Shown here one piece after another: positions 8,464 to 16,765 of a DNA stretch of 37,054 bases (the stretch's first letter is position 1; every line of letters begins with the position of its first letter). The stretch is from positions 1 through 37,054 of the forward strand of contig CALFRR010000009.1 in the NCBI GenBank assembly GCA_937919435.1. The letters are read 5' to 3'. The notes beneath the pieces are model-generated. The model made no database searches, was not told the DNA's origin, and worked only from the letters and a program-made list of their open reading frames with translations. The position numbers and the translations under genes are program-made. The DNA is from an uncultured Alphaproteobacteria bacterium (lineage in GTDB: Bacteria > Pseudomonadota > Alphaproteobacteria > Rhizobiales > Ancalomicrobiaceae).

Positions 8464-9510
8464 GTGCGCGGTCCGACCATCCAGGACGTGGCGCGTCGCG
8501 CCGGCGTCTCGCCGACGAGCGTCTCCAATCTCCTGAACGGCCGTCTCGGCGAGATGAGCGCGCAGACCCGCGCCCGTATCGCCGAGGCGATCGAAGAGCT
8601 CGGTTATGTGCCGAGTGCGGCGGCGCGCCAACTGAAGACCGGGCATTCCTCGACCCTCGGCCTACTGCTGCCGACCGTCGCGAACCCCTATTACGGCGAG
8701 TTGGCGGTCGCCATCGACGACGCCGCCCAGGCCTGCGGGTTCCGGGTCACGCTGTGCAACACCCGGCGCGATCCGGTCCGCGAAGCCGACTTCGTCGGCC
8801 GGCTGGTCGCCGACGGGGTGCAGGGCATCCTGATCGCCGCGGCACTGATCGACCGGCGGGTGCTGGAAAGCCACGTCGATCGCGGCACCGCCTTCGTGCT
8901 GCTCGAAGCGCCGAACAGCGGATCCGGCATCGCCCACGTCGACATGGCGGCGATGGACAATCTCCGGGCCGGCGCGATGGCGGTCGACCATCTGGTCGAG
9001 CACGGTTACCGCGACATCGCCTTCGCCACCGTCACGCCGATGACGCCGCACCGGACGGAACGCATCGAGGGCTATCAGGCGGCGTTGAAGCGACACGGGC
9101 TCGGCCCGGGGCGCATCTTCACCGACGAGCGCGTGGCGCCCGCCCGCTATCGCGGCGATTCGAGCCTCGCCGACTTCGGTCGCGCGCTCGCCGCGGAACT
9201 CGCCGCCACCGATCCGCGTCCCGAAGCGATCGTCACGATGAACGATGCCGTCGGCTTCGGTCTGCTCGCCGGACTCGCCGACTGCGGGCTGGCGGTGCCC
9301 GACGACATCGCGGTGATCAGTATCGACGGCACGCTGCTCGCGCGCTTCTCCTCGCCGCGGCTGACCGCCATCCGTCAGCCGATCGAGGCGATCGCCGATG
9401 CGGCGGTCGACTGCGTCCGGGCCCGCCTCGCCGATCGGACGCGCACCGCCCGAAGCGTCATCCTGGCCCCGAGCCTGGAGCTCGGCGCTTCGGTCCGCCG
9501 GTTGCGCTGA
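8464..9510 (+). CDS. LacI/GalR-family transcriptional regulator
   Basis: 348-residue regulator. The N-terminal helix-turn-helix is TIQDVARRAGVSPTSVSNLL with the hinge region EELGYVPSAAARQL, followed by a periplasmic-binding-protein-like sensor domain (LGLLLPTVANPYYGELA at about 61-77, the AVISIDGT block near 287). The GTG at 8464 is chosen because the DNA-binding domain begins 4 residues later and no in-frame ATG is near. It is on the same strand as the isomerase/TRAP operon but behind its terminator. As a local regulator it likely binds the palindrome at 4103 and is released by the imported sugar or a metabolite of it. Confidence 0.9.
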   Translation: MRGPTIQDVARRAGVSPTSVSNLLNGRLGEMSAQTRARIAEAIEELGYVPSAAARQLKTGHSSTLGLLLPTVANPYYGELAVAIDDAAQACGFRVTLCNTRRDPVREADFVGRLVADGVQGILIAAALIDRRVLESHVDRGTAFVLLEAPNSGSGIAHVDMAAMDNLRAGAMAVDHLVEHGYRDIAFATVTPMTPHRTERIEGYQAALKRHGLGPGRIFTDERVAPARYRGDSSLADFGRALAAELAATDPRPEAIVTMNDAVGFGLLAGLADCGLAVPDDIAVISIDGTLLARFSSPRLTAIRQPIEAIADAAVDCVRARLADRTRTARSVILAPSLELGASVRRLR

Positions 9511-9527
9511 CCCCTCCCCGCCGGCGG

Positions 9528-10241
9528 TCAGGCGATCGCCAGACGTTCCTTGAGCGGCCCGAGGAAACGGCGGCTGACCGGGATCTTCTGTCCGGCGAAG
9601 GTGACGATCTCGGCGGCGCCGTTCTCCTGGAAGACGATCTCGCGGATCGCTTCCGGATTGACCAGCACCTGACGATGGCAGCGGAACAGGCCGGTGCGGT
9701 CCTCGAGCGTCTTCAGGGTCAGTTCGGTGAACTTCTCGTGGCCTTCGCGGTCGACGATGAAGATGCCGCTGGAGCGCGACACGACGAACTCGATGTCGAC
9801 CACCCGGACCAGATAGATCCGGTTCTGGCCGCTGCAGGGGATCCGCTCCAGCGGCTTCTCCGGTTCGAACGGGGCGAGCGTGGTGGTCGGATCGCGGCGC
9901 AGGCGTTGCAGCGTCTTCTCCAGCCGCGCGGCGTCGACCGGCTTCAGGAGATAGTCGACGGCGTTCTCCTCGAAGGCGTCGAGGGCATATTCCTCGTGGG
10001 CGGTGAGGAAGACGACCCGTGGCTTGCGCTCGGGATCGAGCATCATCAGCATCTCGAGCCCGGTCACCCTCGGCATCCGGATGTCGAGGAACAGCACCTC
10101 CGGCGACAACCGGTTGACCGCGGCGATCCCCTCGATCGCGTTGCCGCATTCGCCGATCACCTCGACGTCGTCGAAGGTTTCGAGCAGGCGTCGCAGCTCC
10201 TGGCGGGCCGGCGGTTCGTCGTCGACGATCAGGACCTTCAT
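9528..10241 (-). CDS. LytTR-family response regulator
   Basis: 237 residues. The N-terminal receiver domain has the acidic pair VDDEP at 6-10, phosphorylatable Asp53 in FLDIRMP, and the conserved Lys in YLLKPVDA near 106. The C-terminal part, from about 130, is a LytTR DNA-binding domain (FRCHRQVLVNPEAI, PVSRRFLGPLKERL). This is the partner architecture of BtsR, YpdB, LytR and AlgR. Its start overlaps the kinase stop by 4 nt (ATGA), so the pair is translationally coupled. It converges with the LacI gene with only 17 nt between stops. LytTR proteins bind direct repeats; the pfl promoter across the locus is the closest plausible target. Confidence 0.92.
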   Translation of the reverse strand: MKVLIVDDEPPARQELRRLLETFDDVEVIGECGNAIEGIAAVNRLSPEVLFLDIRMPRVTGLEMLMMLDPERKPRVVFLTAHEEYALDAFEENAVDYLLKPVDAARLEKTLQRLRRDPTTTLAPFEPEKPLERIPCSGQNRIYLVRVVDIEFVVSRSSGIFIVDREGHEKFTELTLKTLEDRTGLFRCHRQVLVNPEAIREIVFQENGAAEIVTFAGQKIPVSRRFLGPLKERLAIA

Positions 10242-11929
10242 GACGCGGCCGCCTCCAGCGGAATGCGCAGGGCGACCCGGGTCGAGACGTCCCGCTCGCA
10301 GGTGACTTCGACGCCGGAGGTCGGGCCGAAGCGGTTCTTCAGGCGCTTGGAGACGATGGTCAGGCCGAGCCCGTTCTTCGCCTCCGCCTCGTCCCACAGA
10401 CCGGCGTTGTCGTCGACGTGGATCAGCAGATCGTCACCGTCTCTGAGGGTACCTACCCGGATCTCGCCCTTGCCGACCAGTTGCGAGGTTCCGTGCTTGA
10501 TCGCGTTGGCGACGATCGGCTGCAGCGAGAAGGCCGGCAGGCGGACCGCGGTGAACTCCGCGCCGATCTCGATGTCGACGTCGAGATTGCCGGCGAACCG
10601 GGCCTTCTGGATCTCGAGATAGGCCTCGACGTGCTCGAGTTCGTCCTCGAGCGTCACCTCGTCGCTCGGCCGCTTCAGATTCTTGCGGAAGAAGGTCGAG
10701 AGGTTCTGCACCAGACGGCGCGCCCGCTCGGGATCGGCGACGACCACGGCGGCGAGCGTGTTCAGGGCGTTGAACAGGAAGTGCGGATTGATCTGCGCCT
10801 GGAGCAGCTTCAACTCCGACTGGACCAGCAGTTGCTTCTGCTCCTCGTAGCGGCCGGCGAGGATCTGGGCGGAGAGCAGGCGGGCGATGCCTTCGCCGAG
10901 AGTGCGGTTGATCGTCGAGAAGAGCCGGGTCTTCGGTTCGTAGAGCCCGATCGTGCCGATCACCTCGTCGCCGACCACCAGCGGCACCACCAGGGCGGTG
11001 CCGATCGGGCAGTTGCGGCAGACCTCGCAGCGGTAGGTCACCGCGCCGGCGTCGGTGAACACCACCTTGGCCCCGGCGATCGCATCGAGCGTCTGGCGCG
11101 AACCGATCCGCCGGCCGGCGACGTGGTGGGCGACGCAGATCCCCGCGAAGGCGAGCGTCGTCTTCCGGTCGGTGACCACGACGGTGCCGACGCCGATCTC
11201 CTCGTGCAGGATCGAGGCGACCTTCTCGGCGCTCTCGGTGGTCAGACCGTTGCGCAGCACTCCTTCCGCCCGCTCGGCGATGCGGAGCGCCTTGGCCGAA
11301 ACCAGACTCGACTGCTTTTCGAAAGCGGTGCGGCGGTCGAGCAGGATGCTCATGAAGAGACCGGTGCCCAGCGTGTTGGCGATCAGCATCGGCGCCGCGA
11401 TCTGCCCGACGAGATGGCTCGCCGCCGCGAAGGGCTTCACCGCCATGAGCAGAATGCACATCTGCACGATCTCGGCGAGGAAGGCGGCGGCGGCGGCCGG
11501 CAGCGGGCGGAACAGATCCTCGACGCGACCGCGGCGCACCATCCAGAGATGGAAGAGACCGCCGATCAGCCCCTCCGCCACCGTCGAGACCATACAGGCG
11601 AAAGCCGTCGGCCCACCGATCCACAACCGGTGGAGGCCGCCGGTCGCGCCGACCGCGAGGCCGACCAGGGGGCCGCCGAGGAAGCCGCCGAGCACGGCGC
11701 CGATCGCCCGGGTGTTGGCGATGGCTTCGTCGATCCGCAGTCCGAGCCAGGTCCCGAGGATACAGAAGAGCGAAAAGACCACCCAACAGGCGACCCGATG
11801 CGGCCACTGCACGGTGAGGTGGACAAACGGCAGGAACAGCGGCGTGCGCCCGACCAGATAGGCGATGACCAGATACACGCATGTCTGAAGGCCGAGCGAT
11901 ACGCTCAACTCTACCGTGGTCTCGAGCAT
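10238..11929 (-). CDS. LytS/BtsS/YpdA-type sensor histidine kinase
   Basis: 563-residue membrane sensor kinase. Residues 1-200 hold the 5TMR-LYT membrane domain with internal LGGFLGGPLVGLAVGATGG. A GAF domain spans about 215-355 and includes a CX2CX2C cluster (Cys301, Cys304, Cys307) ahead of PIGTALVVPL. The His_kinase dimerisation motif is QINPHFLFNALNTL with His383. An HATPase domain ends the protein (FSLQPIVANAIKH, NGLGLTIVSKRL). Length and layout match E. coli YpdA and BtsS, which respond to extracellular pyruvate. It lies divergent from pyruvate formate-lyase, which makes pyruvate or a fermentation acid a reasonable signal. This is inferred from homologues and context only. Confidence 0.92.
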   Translation of the reverse strand: MLETTVELSVSLGLQTCVYLVIAYLVGRTPLFLPFVHLTVQWPHRVACWVVFSLFCILGTWLGLRIDEAIANTRAIGAVLGGFLGGPLVGLAVGATGGLHRLWIGGPTAFACMVSTVAEGLIGGLFHLWMVRRGRVEDLFRPLPAAAAAFLAEIVQMCILLMAVKPFAAASHLVGQIAAPMLIANTLGTGLFMSILLDRRTAFEKQSSLVSAKALRIAERAEGVLRNGLTTESAEKVASILHEEIGVGTVVVTDRKTTLAFAGICVAHHVAGRRIGSRQTLDAIAGAKVVFTDAGAVTYRCEVCRNCPIGTALVVPLVVGDEVIGTIGLYEPKTRLFSTINRTLGEGIARLLSAQILAGRYEEQKQLLVQSELKLLQAQINPHFLFNALNTLAAVVVADPERARRLVQNLSTFFRKNLKRPSDEVTLEDELEHVEAYLEIQKARFAGNLDVDIEIGAEFTAVRLPAFSLQPIVANAIKHGTSQLVGKGEIRVGTLRDGDDLLIHVDDNAGLWDEAEAKNGLGLTIVSKRLKNRFGPTSGVEVTCERDVSTRVALRIPLEAAAS

Positions 11930-12459
11930 TTCCGGTCCGATCGATGGTCGGTGGGGCGCCCACCCTCCGATCGGTCACGCGCCGATGCGGCATCGCCTGG
12001 GGCACGCCCCTCTCAGGGACTATGGCGGATCCGCCGAAAGCGGAAATCGTGGATGTTGCCTACGTGTTGCACCGCATCCACCACCCACCGCACACCGCTC
12101 GTTCCTAGACGATTCCGATGCCGGATATCAAACTTTCGTCTGACGACTTTCGTTGCATGACCGGTCGCGCCCGACCGGCGACCGCTCGCCCCTCGATTTC
12201 GACCACTCGCCCCGGCCGCCCCCCGAGTTCTCGATCACTGCGCTATCTGCATGGCGAAAGATGCATCGACCGCCATGAGCCATGCACCTGCTGGTCTCGA
12301 AGGTCTGCGGCGACGGGTCCGGCTCCGGCCGGACGTCGGGTCGCACGGACGGTGGCGGACGGGGACTCCGACCGAGGTTCGGCACCCGGCCGGGGCCGTT
12401 TCGGGCCGAAGACTTCCGCGTCCGTGGGCGGGCGCAGTATCAGCGGAAAGTGTAGCGAC
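11930..12459. other. 530-nt divergent intergenic region between sensor kinase and pflB
   Basis: I find no credible gene here. An open frame running into pflB from 12118 has low-complexity Arg/Pro/Ser-rich sequence and is rejected as upstream coding sequence. It contains the 12-nt palindrome GGCGGATCCGCC (12024-12035), the direct repeat described at 12132, and a 7-bp-stem hairpin (12162-12168 with 12178-12184). I looked for a FNR-type TTGAT-N4-ATCAA site and saw none. Both divergent promoters should lie here, but I cannot place -35/-10 boxes with confidence. Confidence 0.7.
12132..12153 (+). repeat. Direct repeat ACTTTCGT upstream of pflB
   Basis: Two exact copies of ACTTTCGT start at 12132 and 12146. 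A related inverted copy occurs near 12249-12262. LytTR regulators bind direct repeats, so this is a candidate site for the neighbouring response regulator. However, the 14-nt period is shorter than the roughly 21-nt period usual for that family. Confidence 0.3.
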
Positions 12460-14718
12460 ATGAATGCTCCTCTCAAAATCGTCGCGACGGACGACCCGTG
12501 GGCCGGTTTCGTCGCCGGTGCCTGGCAGAAGGCAGTGGACGTCCGCGGCTTCATCCAGGCGAACTACCGTCCGTTCGCGGGTGACGGGGCCTTCCTCGCC
12601 GGCTCGACGGCGCGCACCACCGACCTCTGGGAGAAGCTCGGCGGCCTCCTGAAGCTCGAGCGCGAGAAGGGCGTCCTCGACGTCTCCGCCGATCGGCCGT
12701 CGTCGATCACCGCGCACGACGCCGGCTACATCGACCGGGACGCCGAGCTGATCGTCGGTCTGCAGACCGACGCGCCGCTGAAGCGGGCGATCATGCCGAA
12801 CGGCGGCCTGCGGATGGTCCAGAACAGCCTCGAGGCCTACGGCTTCCATCTGGAGCCGGTGATCGCCGAGATCTGGACCAAGTACCGCAAGAGCCACAAC
12901 CAGGGCGTCTTCGACGTCTATCCGCCGGACGTGCTGGCGGCCCGCAAGTCGGGCGTGGTCACCGGCCTGCCGGACGCCTACGGCCGCGGCCGGATCATCG
13001 GCGACTACCGCCGCGTCGCGCTCTACGGAGTCGACTTCCTGAAGAAGGAGCGGCTCGCCGCCTTCCACGAGATCGACGACGCGGTCTACGACGAGAAGAC
13101 GCTCAGGCTGCGCGAGGAGCTCTCCGAGCAGTTCCGGGCGCTCGGCGAACTGGTCGAGATGGGTGCCAAGTACGGCTTCGACCTGTCGCGTCCGGCGGCG
13201 ACCGCCCGTGAGGCGGTCCAGTGGACCTACCTCGGTTATCTCGCCGCGGTGAAGGAGCAGAACGGCGCGGCGATGTCGCTCGGCCGGATCTCGACCTTCC
13301 TCGACGTCTACTTCGAGCGCGATCTCGACCGCGGTCTGATCACCGAGGACGAAGCGCAGGAGCTGATCGACGATCTGGTGATCAAGCTCCGGATCATCCG
13401 CTTCCTGCGCACCCCGGAATACGATCAGCTGTTCTCCGGCGATCCCACCTGGGTCACCGAGTCGATCGGCGGCATGGGCGAGGACGGCCGCACGCTGGTC
13501 ACCAAGTCGAGCTTCCGCTTCCTCCAGACGCTGTTCAACCTCGGCGCCGCGCCGGAGCCGAACCTGACCGTGCTGTGGTCGACCGGCCTGCCGGAAGGCT
13601 TCAAGGACTTCTGCGCCAAGGTGTCGATCGAGACCTCGTCGATCCAGTACGAGAACGACGACGTCATGCGTCCGCACTGGGGTGACGACTACGGCATCGC
13701 CTGCTGCGTCTCCGCGATGCGGATCGGCAAGCAGATGCAGTTCTTCGGCGCCCGCGCCAACCTCGCCAAGGCTCTGCTCTACGCGATCAACGGCGGTCGC
13801 GACGAGAAGTCCGGCGAACAGATCGGCCCGAACTTCGCGCCGGTCACCGGCGAGGTCCTAGACTACGACGACGTCAAGGCGAAGTTCGAGCGGATGATGG
13901 GCTGGCTCGCCCGCGTCTACGTCAACGCGCTGAACTCGATCCACTACATGCACGACAAGTACATGTACGAGCGGATCGAGATGGCGCTGCACGATCGCGA
14001 CATCCTGCGCACCATGGCCTGCGGCATCGCCGGCCTGTCGGTGGCGGCGGACAGCCTGTCGGCGATCAAGCACGCCAAGGTCAAGGTGATCCGCAACGAG
14101 ACCGGCCTCGCCGTCGACTACCAGATCGAAGGCGACTATCCGGCCTACGGCAACAACGACGACCGGGCCGACGAGATCGCGGTCTGGCTGACCTCGACCT
14201 TCATGGAGAAGGTCTCCGGCCAGCCGCACTTCTACCGCGACGCGATGCCGACCCAGTCGGTGCTGACGATCACCTCGAACGTGGTCTACGGCAAGAAGAC
14301 CGGCAACACCCCGGACGGCCGCCGCGCCGGCCAGCCGTTCGCGCCGGGTGCCAACCCGATGAACGGGCGCGACAAGAAGGGCTTCGTCGCCGCCGGTGCC
14401 TCGGTCGCCAAGATCCCCTACCAGTGCTCGCTCGACGGCATCTCGTGGACGGCCTCGGCCACCCCGGACGCCCTCGGCCGGTTGCCGGCGGAGCGGCAGA
14501 AGAACCTCGCCGCCTGTCTCGACGCCTTCGCCGCGGCCTCCGGCCACCACGTCAACGTCAACGTCTTCAACCGCGAGACGCTGCTCGACGCGATGGAGCA
14601 TCCGGAACTCTATCCGCAGCTGACGGTCCGGGTCTCCGGCTATGCGGTGAACTTCGTCAAGCTGACCCGCGAGCAGCAGCTCGACGTGATCTCGCGCACC
14701 TTCCACGCCTCCATGTGA
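12460..14718 (+). CDS. pflB: Pyruvate formate-lyase (formate C-acetyltransferase)
   Basis: 752-residue glycyl-radical enzyme converting pyruvate and CoA to acetyl-CoA and formate in the cytoplasm. The whole chain follows E. coli PflB (759 aa): an N-terminal WAGFVAGAWQ region, the HNQGVFDVY and GLPDAYGRGRIIGDYRR blocks, active-site Cys415-Cys416 in IACCVSAMRIGKQMQFFGAR, and radical-bearing Gly727 in RVSGYAVNF near the C-terminus. The ATG at 12460 aligns with the E. coli N-terminus. The activating enzyme follows after a 107-nt gap holding two hairpins. PFL is oxygen-sensitive when active, so this implies anaerobic or microaerobic growth. No focA, pta or ackA is present in the window. Confidence 0.97.
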   Translation: MNAPLKIVATDDPWAGFVAGAWQKAVDVRGFIQANYRPFAGDGAFLAGSTARTTDLWEKLGGLLKLEREKGVLDVSADRPSSITAHDAGYIDRDAELIVGLQTDAPLKRAIMPNGGLRMVQNSLEAYGFHLEPVIAEIWTKYRKSHNQGVFDVYPPDVLAARKSGVVTGLPDAYGRGRIIGDYRRVALYGVDFLKKERLAAFHEIDDAVYDEKTLRLREELSEQFRALGELVEMGAKYGFDLSRPAATAREAVQWTYLGYLAAVKEQNGAAMSLGRISTFLDVYFERDLDRGLITEDEAQELIDDLVIKLRIIRFLRTPEYDQLFSGDPTWVTESIGGMGEDGRTLVTKSSFRFLQTLFNLGAAPEPNLTVLWSTGLPEGFKDFCAKVSIETSSIQYENDDVMRPHWGDDYGIACCVSAMRIGKQMQFFGARANLAKALLYAINGGRDEKSGEQIGPNFAPVTGEVLDYDDVKAKFERMMGWLARVYVNALNSIHYMHDKYMYERIEMALHDRDILRTMACGIAGLSVAADSLSAIKHAKVKVIRNETGLAVDYQIEGDYPAYGNNDDRADEIAVWLTSTFMEKVSGQPHFYRDAMPTQSVLTITSNVVYGKKTGNTPDGRRAGQPFAPGANPMNGRDKKGFVAAGASVAKIPYQCSLDGISWTASATPDALGRLPAERQKNLAACLDAFAAASGHHVNVNVFNRETLLDAMEHPELYPQLTVRVSGYAVNFVKLTREQQLDVISRTFHASM

Positions 14719-14736
14719 GGCGGTTCGGAGGTTCCA

Positions 14737-14802
14737 CGTCGTCGCGGACCGCACCCCGCGACGACGCGGCCATGGGCCCGCCGACTGCCCCGTCGGCGGG
14801 CC
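14737..14802 (+). promoter_or_regulatory. Tandem hairpins between pflB and pflA
   Basis: Two perfect 11-bp stems in tandem: 14737-14747 pairs with 14756-14766, and 14775-14785 (GGCCCGCCGAC) pairs with 14792-14802. The second is followed by a weak T-rich stretch (TTCGCCCTTT). It looks like a partial terminator or message-stabilising element that would keep activase well below PFL. Confidence 0.65.
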
Positions 14803-14825
14803 TTCGCCCTTTCCGGAGGCTTCTC

Positions 14826-15626
14826 ATGAGCCAAAACTCGACGTTCTCCGCGGTCGCTCGTCCTCTGCCGACCGGACGGCCCGCGCCGGAGGCCGCGCCG
14901 ATCGGCCGGCTCCATTCGGTGGAGACCGGAGCCGCGGCCGACGGTCCGGGAGTGCGCTTCGTCTATTTCCTCACCGGCTGCTCGTTCCGCTGCCTCTATT
15001 GCCACAACCCCGACACCTGGAAGGTCGGGACCGGGCGCGAGGTGAGCCTCGACGAGGCGATCGCCGAGATCCGGCCCTATGTCGGGTTCCTGAAGCGGGT
15101 CGGCGGGGTGACGCTGTCGGGCGGCGATCCGCTGGCGCAGAGCGGCTTCGCCGGCGCGCTGGCGCGACGTCTCCACGACGATTTCGGTCTCCACGTCGCG
15201 CTCGACACCCAGGGGGCGCTGGGCGGCGGGCTCGCCGACGACTGGTTCGAACCGATCGATCTGGTGCTGCTCGACATCAAGCACGCCGATCACGAGCGGC
15301 ATCGGATGCTGACCGGCCGGCCGCTGGCGCCGACTCTCGACTTCGCCCGGCGGATGGTCCGGCTCGGGGTGCCGATGTGGATCCGCCACGTGCTGGTGCC
15401 GGGACTGACCGACGCGGCCGACGACCTCGAACGGCTGGCCGAACGGATCGCCGACCTCGGTCCGGCGGTCGAGCGGGTCGACGTGCTGCCCTACCACACC
15501 CTCGGCGCCCACAAGTGGGCGGAACTCGGCCGCACCTATCCGCTCGCCGAGACCCGGGTCCCGACCGCGACGGAGACCGCCGCGGCGGTCGAGCGGCTGC
15601 GCGCCCACGGGCTGCCGGCCCACTGA
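14826..15626 (+). CDS. pflA: Pyruvate formate-lyase-activating enzyme (radical SAM)
   Basis: 266-residue radical-SAM activase that installs the glycyl radical on PFL. The [4Fe-4S] motif CSFRCLYC (CX3CX2C; Cys52, Cys56, Cys59) is followed by HNPDTW and by the SAM-contacting TLSGGDPL. LLDIKHAD and VLPYHTLGAHKW are typical of PflA. A CCGGAGG Shine-Dalgarno precedes the ATG. Compared with E. coli PflA, where the first cluster cysteine is residue 29, it has about 23 extra N-terminal residues of low complexity (MSQNSTFSAVARPLPTG). It converges with the TerC-family gene, with a small possible hairpin at 15647-15662 between them. Confidence 0.96.
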   Translation: MSQNSTFSAVARPLPTGRPAPEAAPIGRLHSVETGAAADGPGVRFVYFLTGCSFRCLYCHNPDTWKVGTGREVSLDEAIAEIRPYVGFLKRVGGVTLSGGDPLAQSGFAGALARRLHDDFGLHVALDTQGALGGGLADDWFEPIDLVLLDIKHADHERHRMLTGRPLAPTLDFARRMVRLGVPMWIRHVLVPGLTDAADDLERLAERIADLGPAVERVDVLPYHTLGAHKWAELGRTYPLAETRVPTATETAAAVERLRAHGLPAH

Positions 15627-15678
15627 GGCCGTCGCGGGCGTCGAGAGAGGGCGACCGCCCTCCCCGCTCGGCGGGCGC

Positions 15679-16374
15679 TCAGCTCCCGGCGAGCGAACCG
15701 ACCAGCAGCGCGAGGTCGCCGAGCCGGCAGGTCTTCCCGGTCAGATCGTTGCAGACCTCGAGCGAACCGCGATGGATCATGTCGACGGCGACCCACAGGA
15801 TGACGCCGAGACCGACCCAGGCGACCCAGCGGAAGCGATGCAGCATGCGCGCGATCACCGAGGCCGCGGTGCCCATCATGGCGACCGACAACAGCAGGCC
15901 GACGACCAGCACGCCGACGTGTTCCTGCGCCGCACCGGCGACCGCGAGCACGTTGTCGAGCGACATCGACAGGTCGGCGACGACGATCTGGAGCATCGCC
16001 TGCGCGAAGCTCTTGCCGGGGCTCGCATCGCCGACCGCGTCGCCGTGGATGCCGGCGGCGACCAGACGCTCCTCCTCGCGGCGCGAGGCACGGATCTCGC
16101 GGAACATCTTCCAGCAGACCCAGAGCAGCAGCACGCCGCCGGCGAGCGTCAGTCCGACGATCTCCAGCAGCTGCGTGGTGGCGATGGCGAACATGATGCG
16201 CAGGACGACCGCGCCGGCGATGCCCCAGAAGATCACCTTGCGGCGGATCGCCGGATCGACGCCGGCGGCGGCCATGCCGACGACGATCGCATTGTCGCCG
16301 GCCAGCACCACGTCGATGAACACGACCTGGGCGAGTGCGGTGAGTTCCGCGGACAGAATTTCGGTGGAGAACAC
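15679..16374 (-). CDS. TerC/YjbE-family integral membrane protein
   Basis: 231-residue protein with about seven hydrophobic helices. The two family repeats with acidic intramembrane motifs are visible: LAGDNAIVVGMAA with Asp27-Asn28, and the later SMSLDNVLAVAG. The GTG at 16374 is chosen as start because GGAAAGAAG precedes it at proper spacing and no ATG is available near the first helix. TerC-family proteins are linked to tellurite resistance and, in several bacteria, to Mn2+ export or metallation of exported proteins. Divergence from a ZIP metal transporter, with Dps beyond, supports a metal role. The C-terminus carries two Cys (CNDLTGKTC) with no known role. Confidence 0.85.
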   Translation of the reverse strand: MFSTEILSAELTALAQVVFIDVVLAGDNAIVVGMAAAGVDPAIRRKVIFWGIAGAVVLRIMFAIATTQLLEIVGLTLAGGVLLLWVCWKMFREIRASRREEERLVAAGIHGDAVGDASPGKSFAQAMLQIVVADLSMSLDNVLAVAGAAQEHVGVLVVGLLLSVAMMGTAASVIARMLHRFRWVAWVGLGVILWVAVDMIHRGSLEVCNDLTGKTCRLGDLALLVGSLAGS

Positions 16375-16765
16375 GGGCTTCTTTCCGGATGCTCGTCCCC
16401 GCCGGCCGCCGGTGCGGACGACGAGTTGACCGGGAAACGGTCGGCGGCGACGCGACGTCGCCGACGGCCATCGCCCGAGGCGGAAGGCGACGCCGCCGAT
16501 CCTCGTTCCACCGGTCCGGTGGCGGGAGAGCGTCCGCGTCGCATACGGGGGCGGATGTGGGGTGCCGGCGGCGCCGTTCACACCTCGGATCACCACATAG
16601 GGATTCTTCCTTCGAATGCAATCGGTGAGGAACTGCCATGATCCCCGCGTCGGCCTTTTCCCTTTCTTGTCTCGTGCACACATCGCAATAGAGTCCGGCG
16701 ACGAGCGGAGAGTCAGGCGTCGGGCGACACGGGTGTCGCGTCGTCGCGCAGATGAGGAGACCGTC
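16375..16765. other. 391-nt divergent intergenic region between terC-like and ZIP genes
   Basis: No credible gene. It contains a hairpin 66-91 nt upstream of the TerC-family start (GTCGGCG at 16440-16446 with CGCCGAC at 16459-16465, plus partial inner pairs) and a smaller one at 16508-16522. A weak sigma70-like pair, TTGTCT (16667-16672) and TAGAGT (16689-16694), could serve the ZIP gene. TerC-family genes are often controlled by the yybP-ykoY manganese riboswitch; I do not see its GGGGAGUAG signature here. Confidence 0.6.

Noticed and set aside
12118..12459. In-frame upstream extension of pflB
   Set aside because: The 114 extra residues are low-complexity and absent from PFL proteins; the downstream ATG at 12460 aligns with the family N-terminus.
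11930..12459. FNR box for anaerobic pfl control
   Set aside because: The only TATCAA-like half (12126-12131) has no matching TTGAT half at the required spacing.
12235..13677. A 480-codon minus-strand open frame over pflB
   Set aside because: Antisense to a highly conserved coding region with no domain; codon-bias artefact.
16375..16765. yybP-ykoY manganese riboswitch ahead of the TerC-family gene
   Set aside because: The context suggested it and a hairpin exists, but the conserved GGGGAGUAG-type core was not found on the proper strand by eye.
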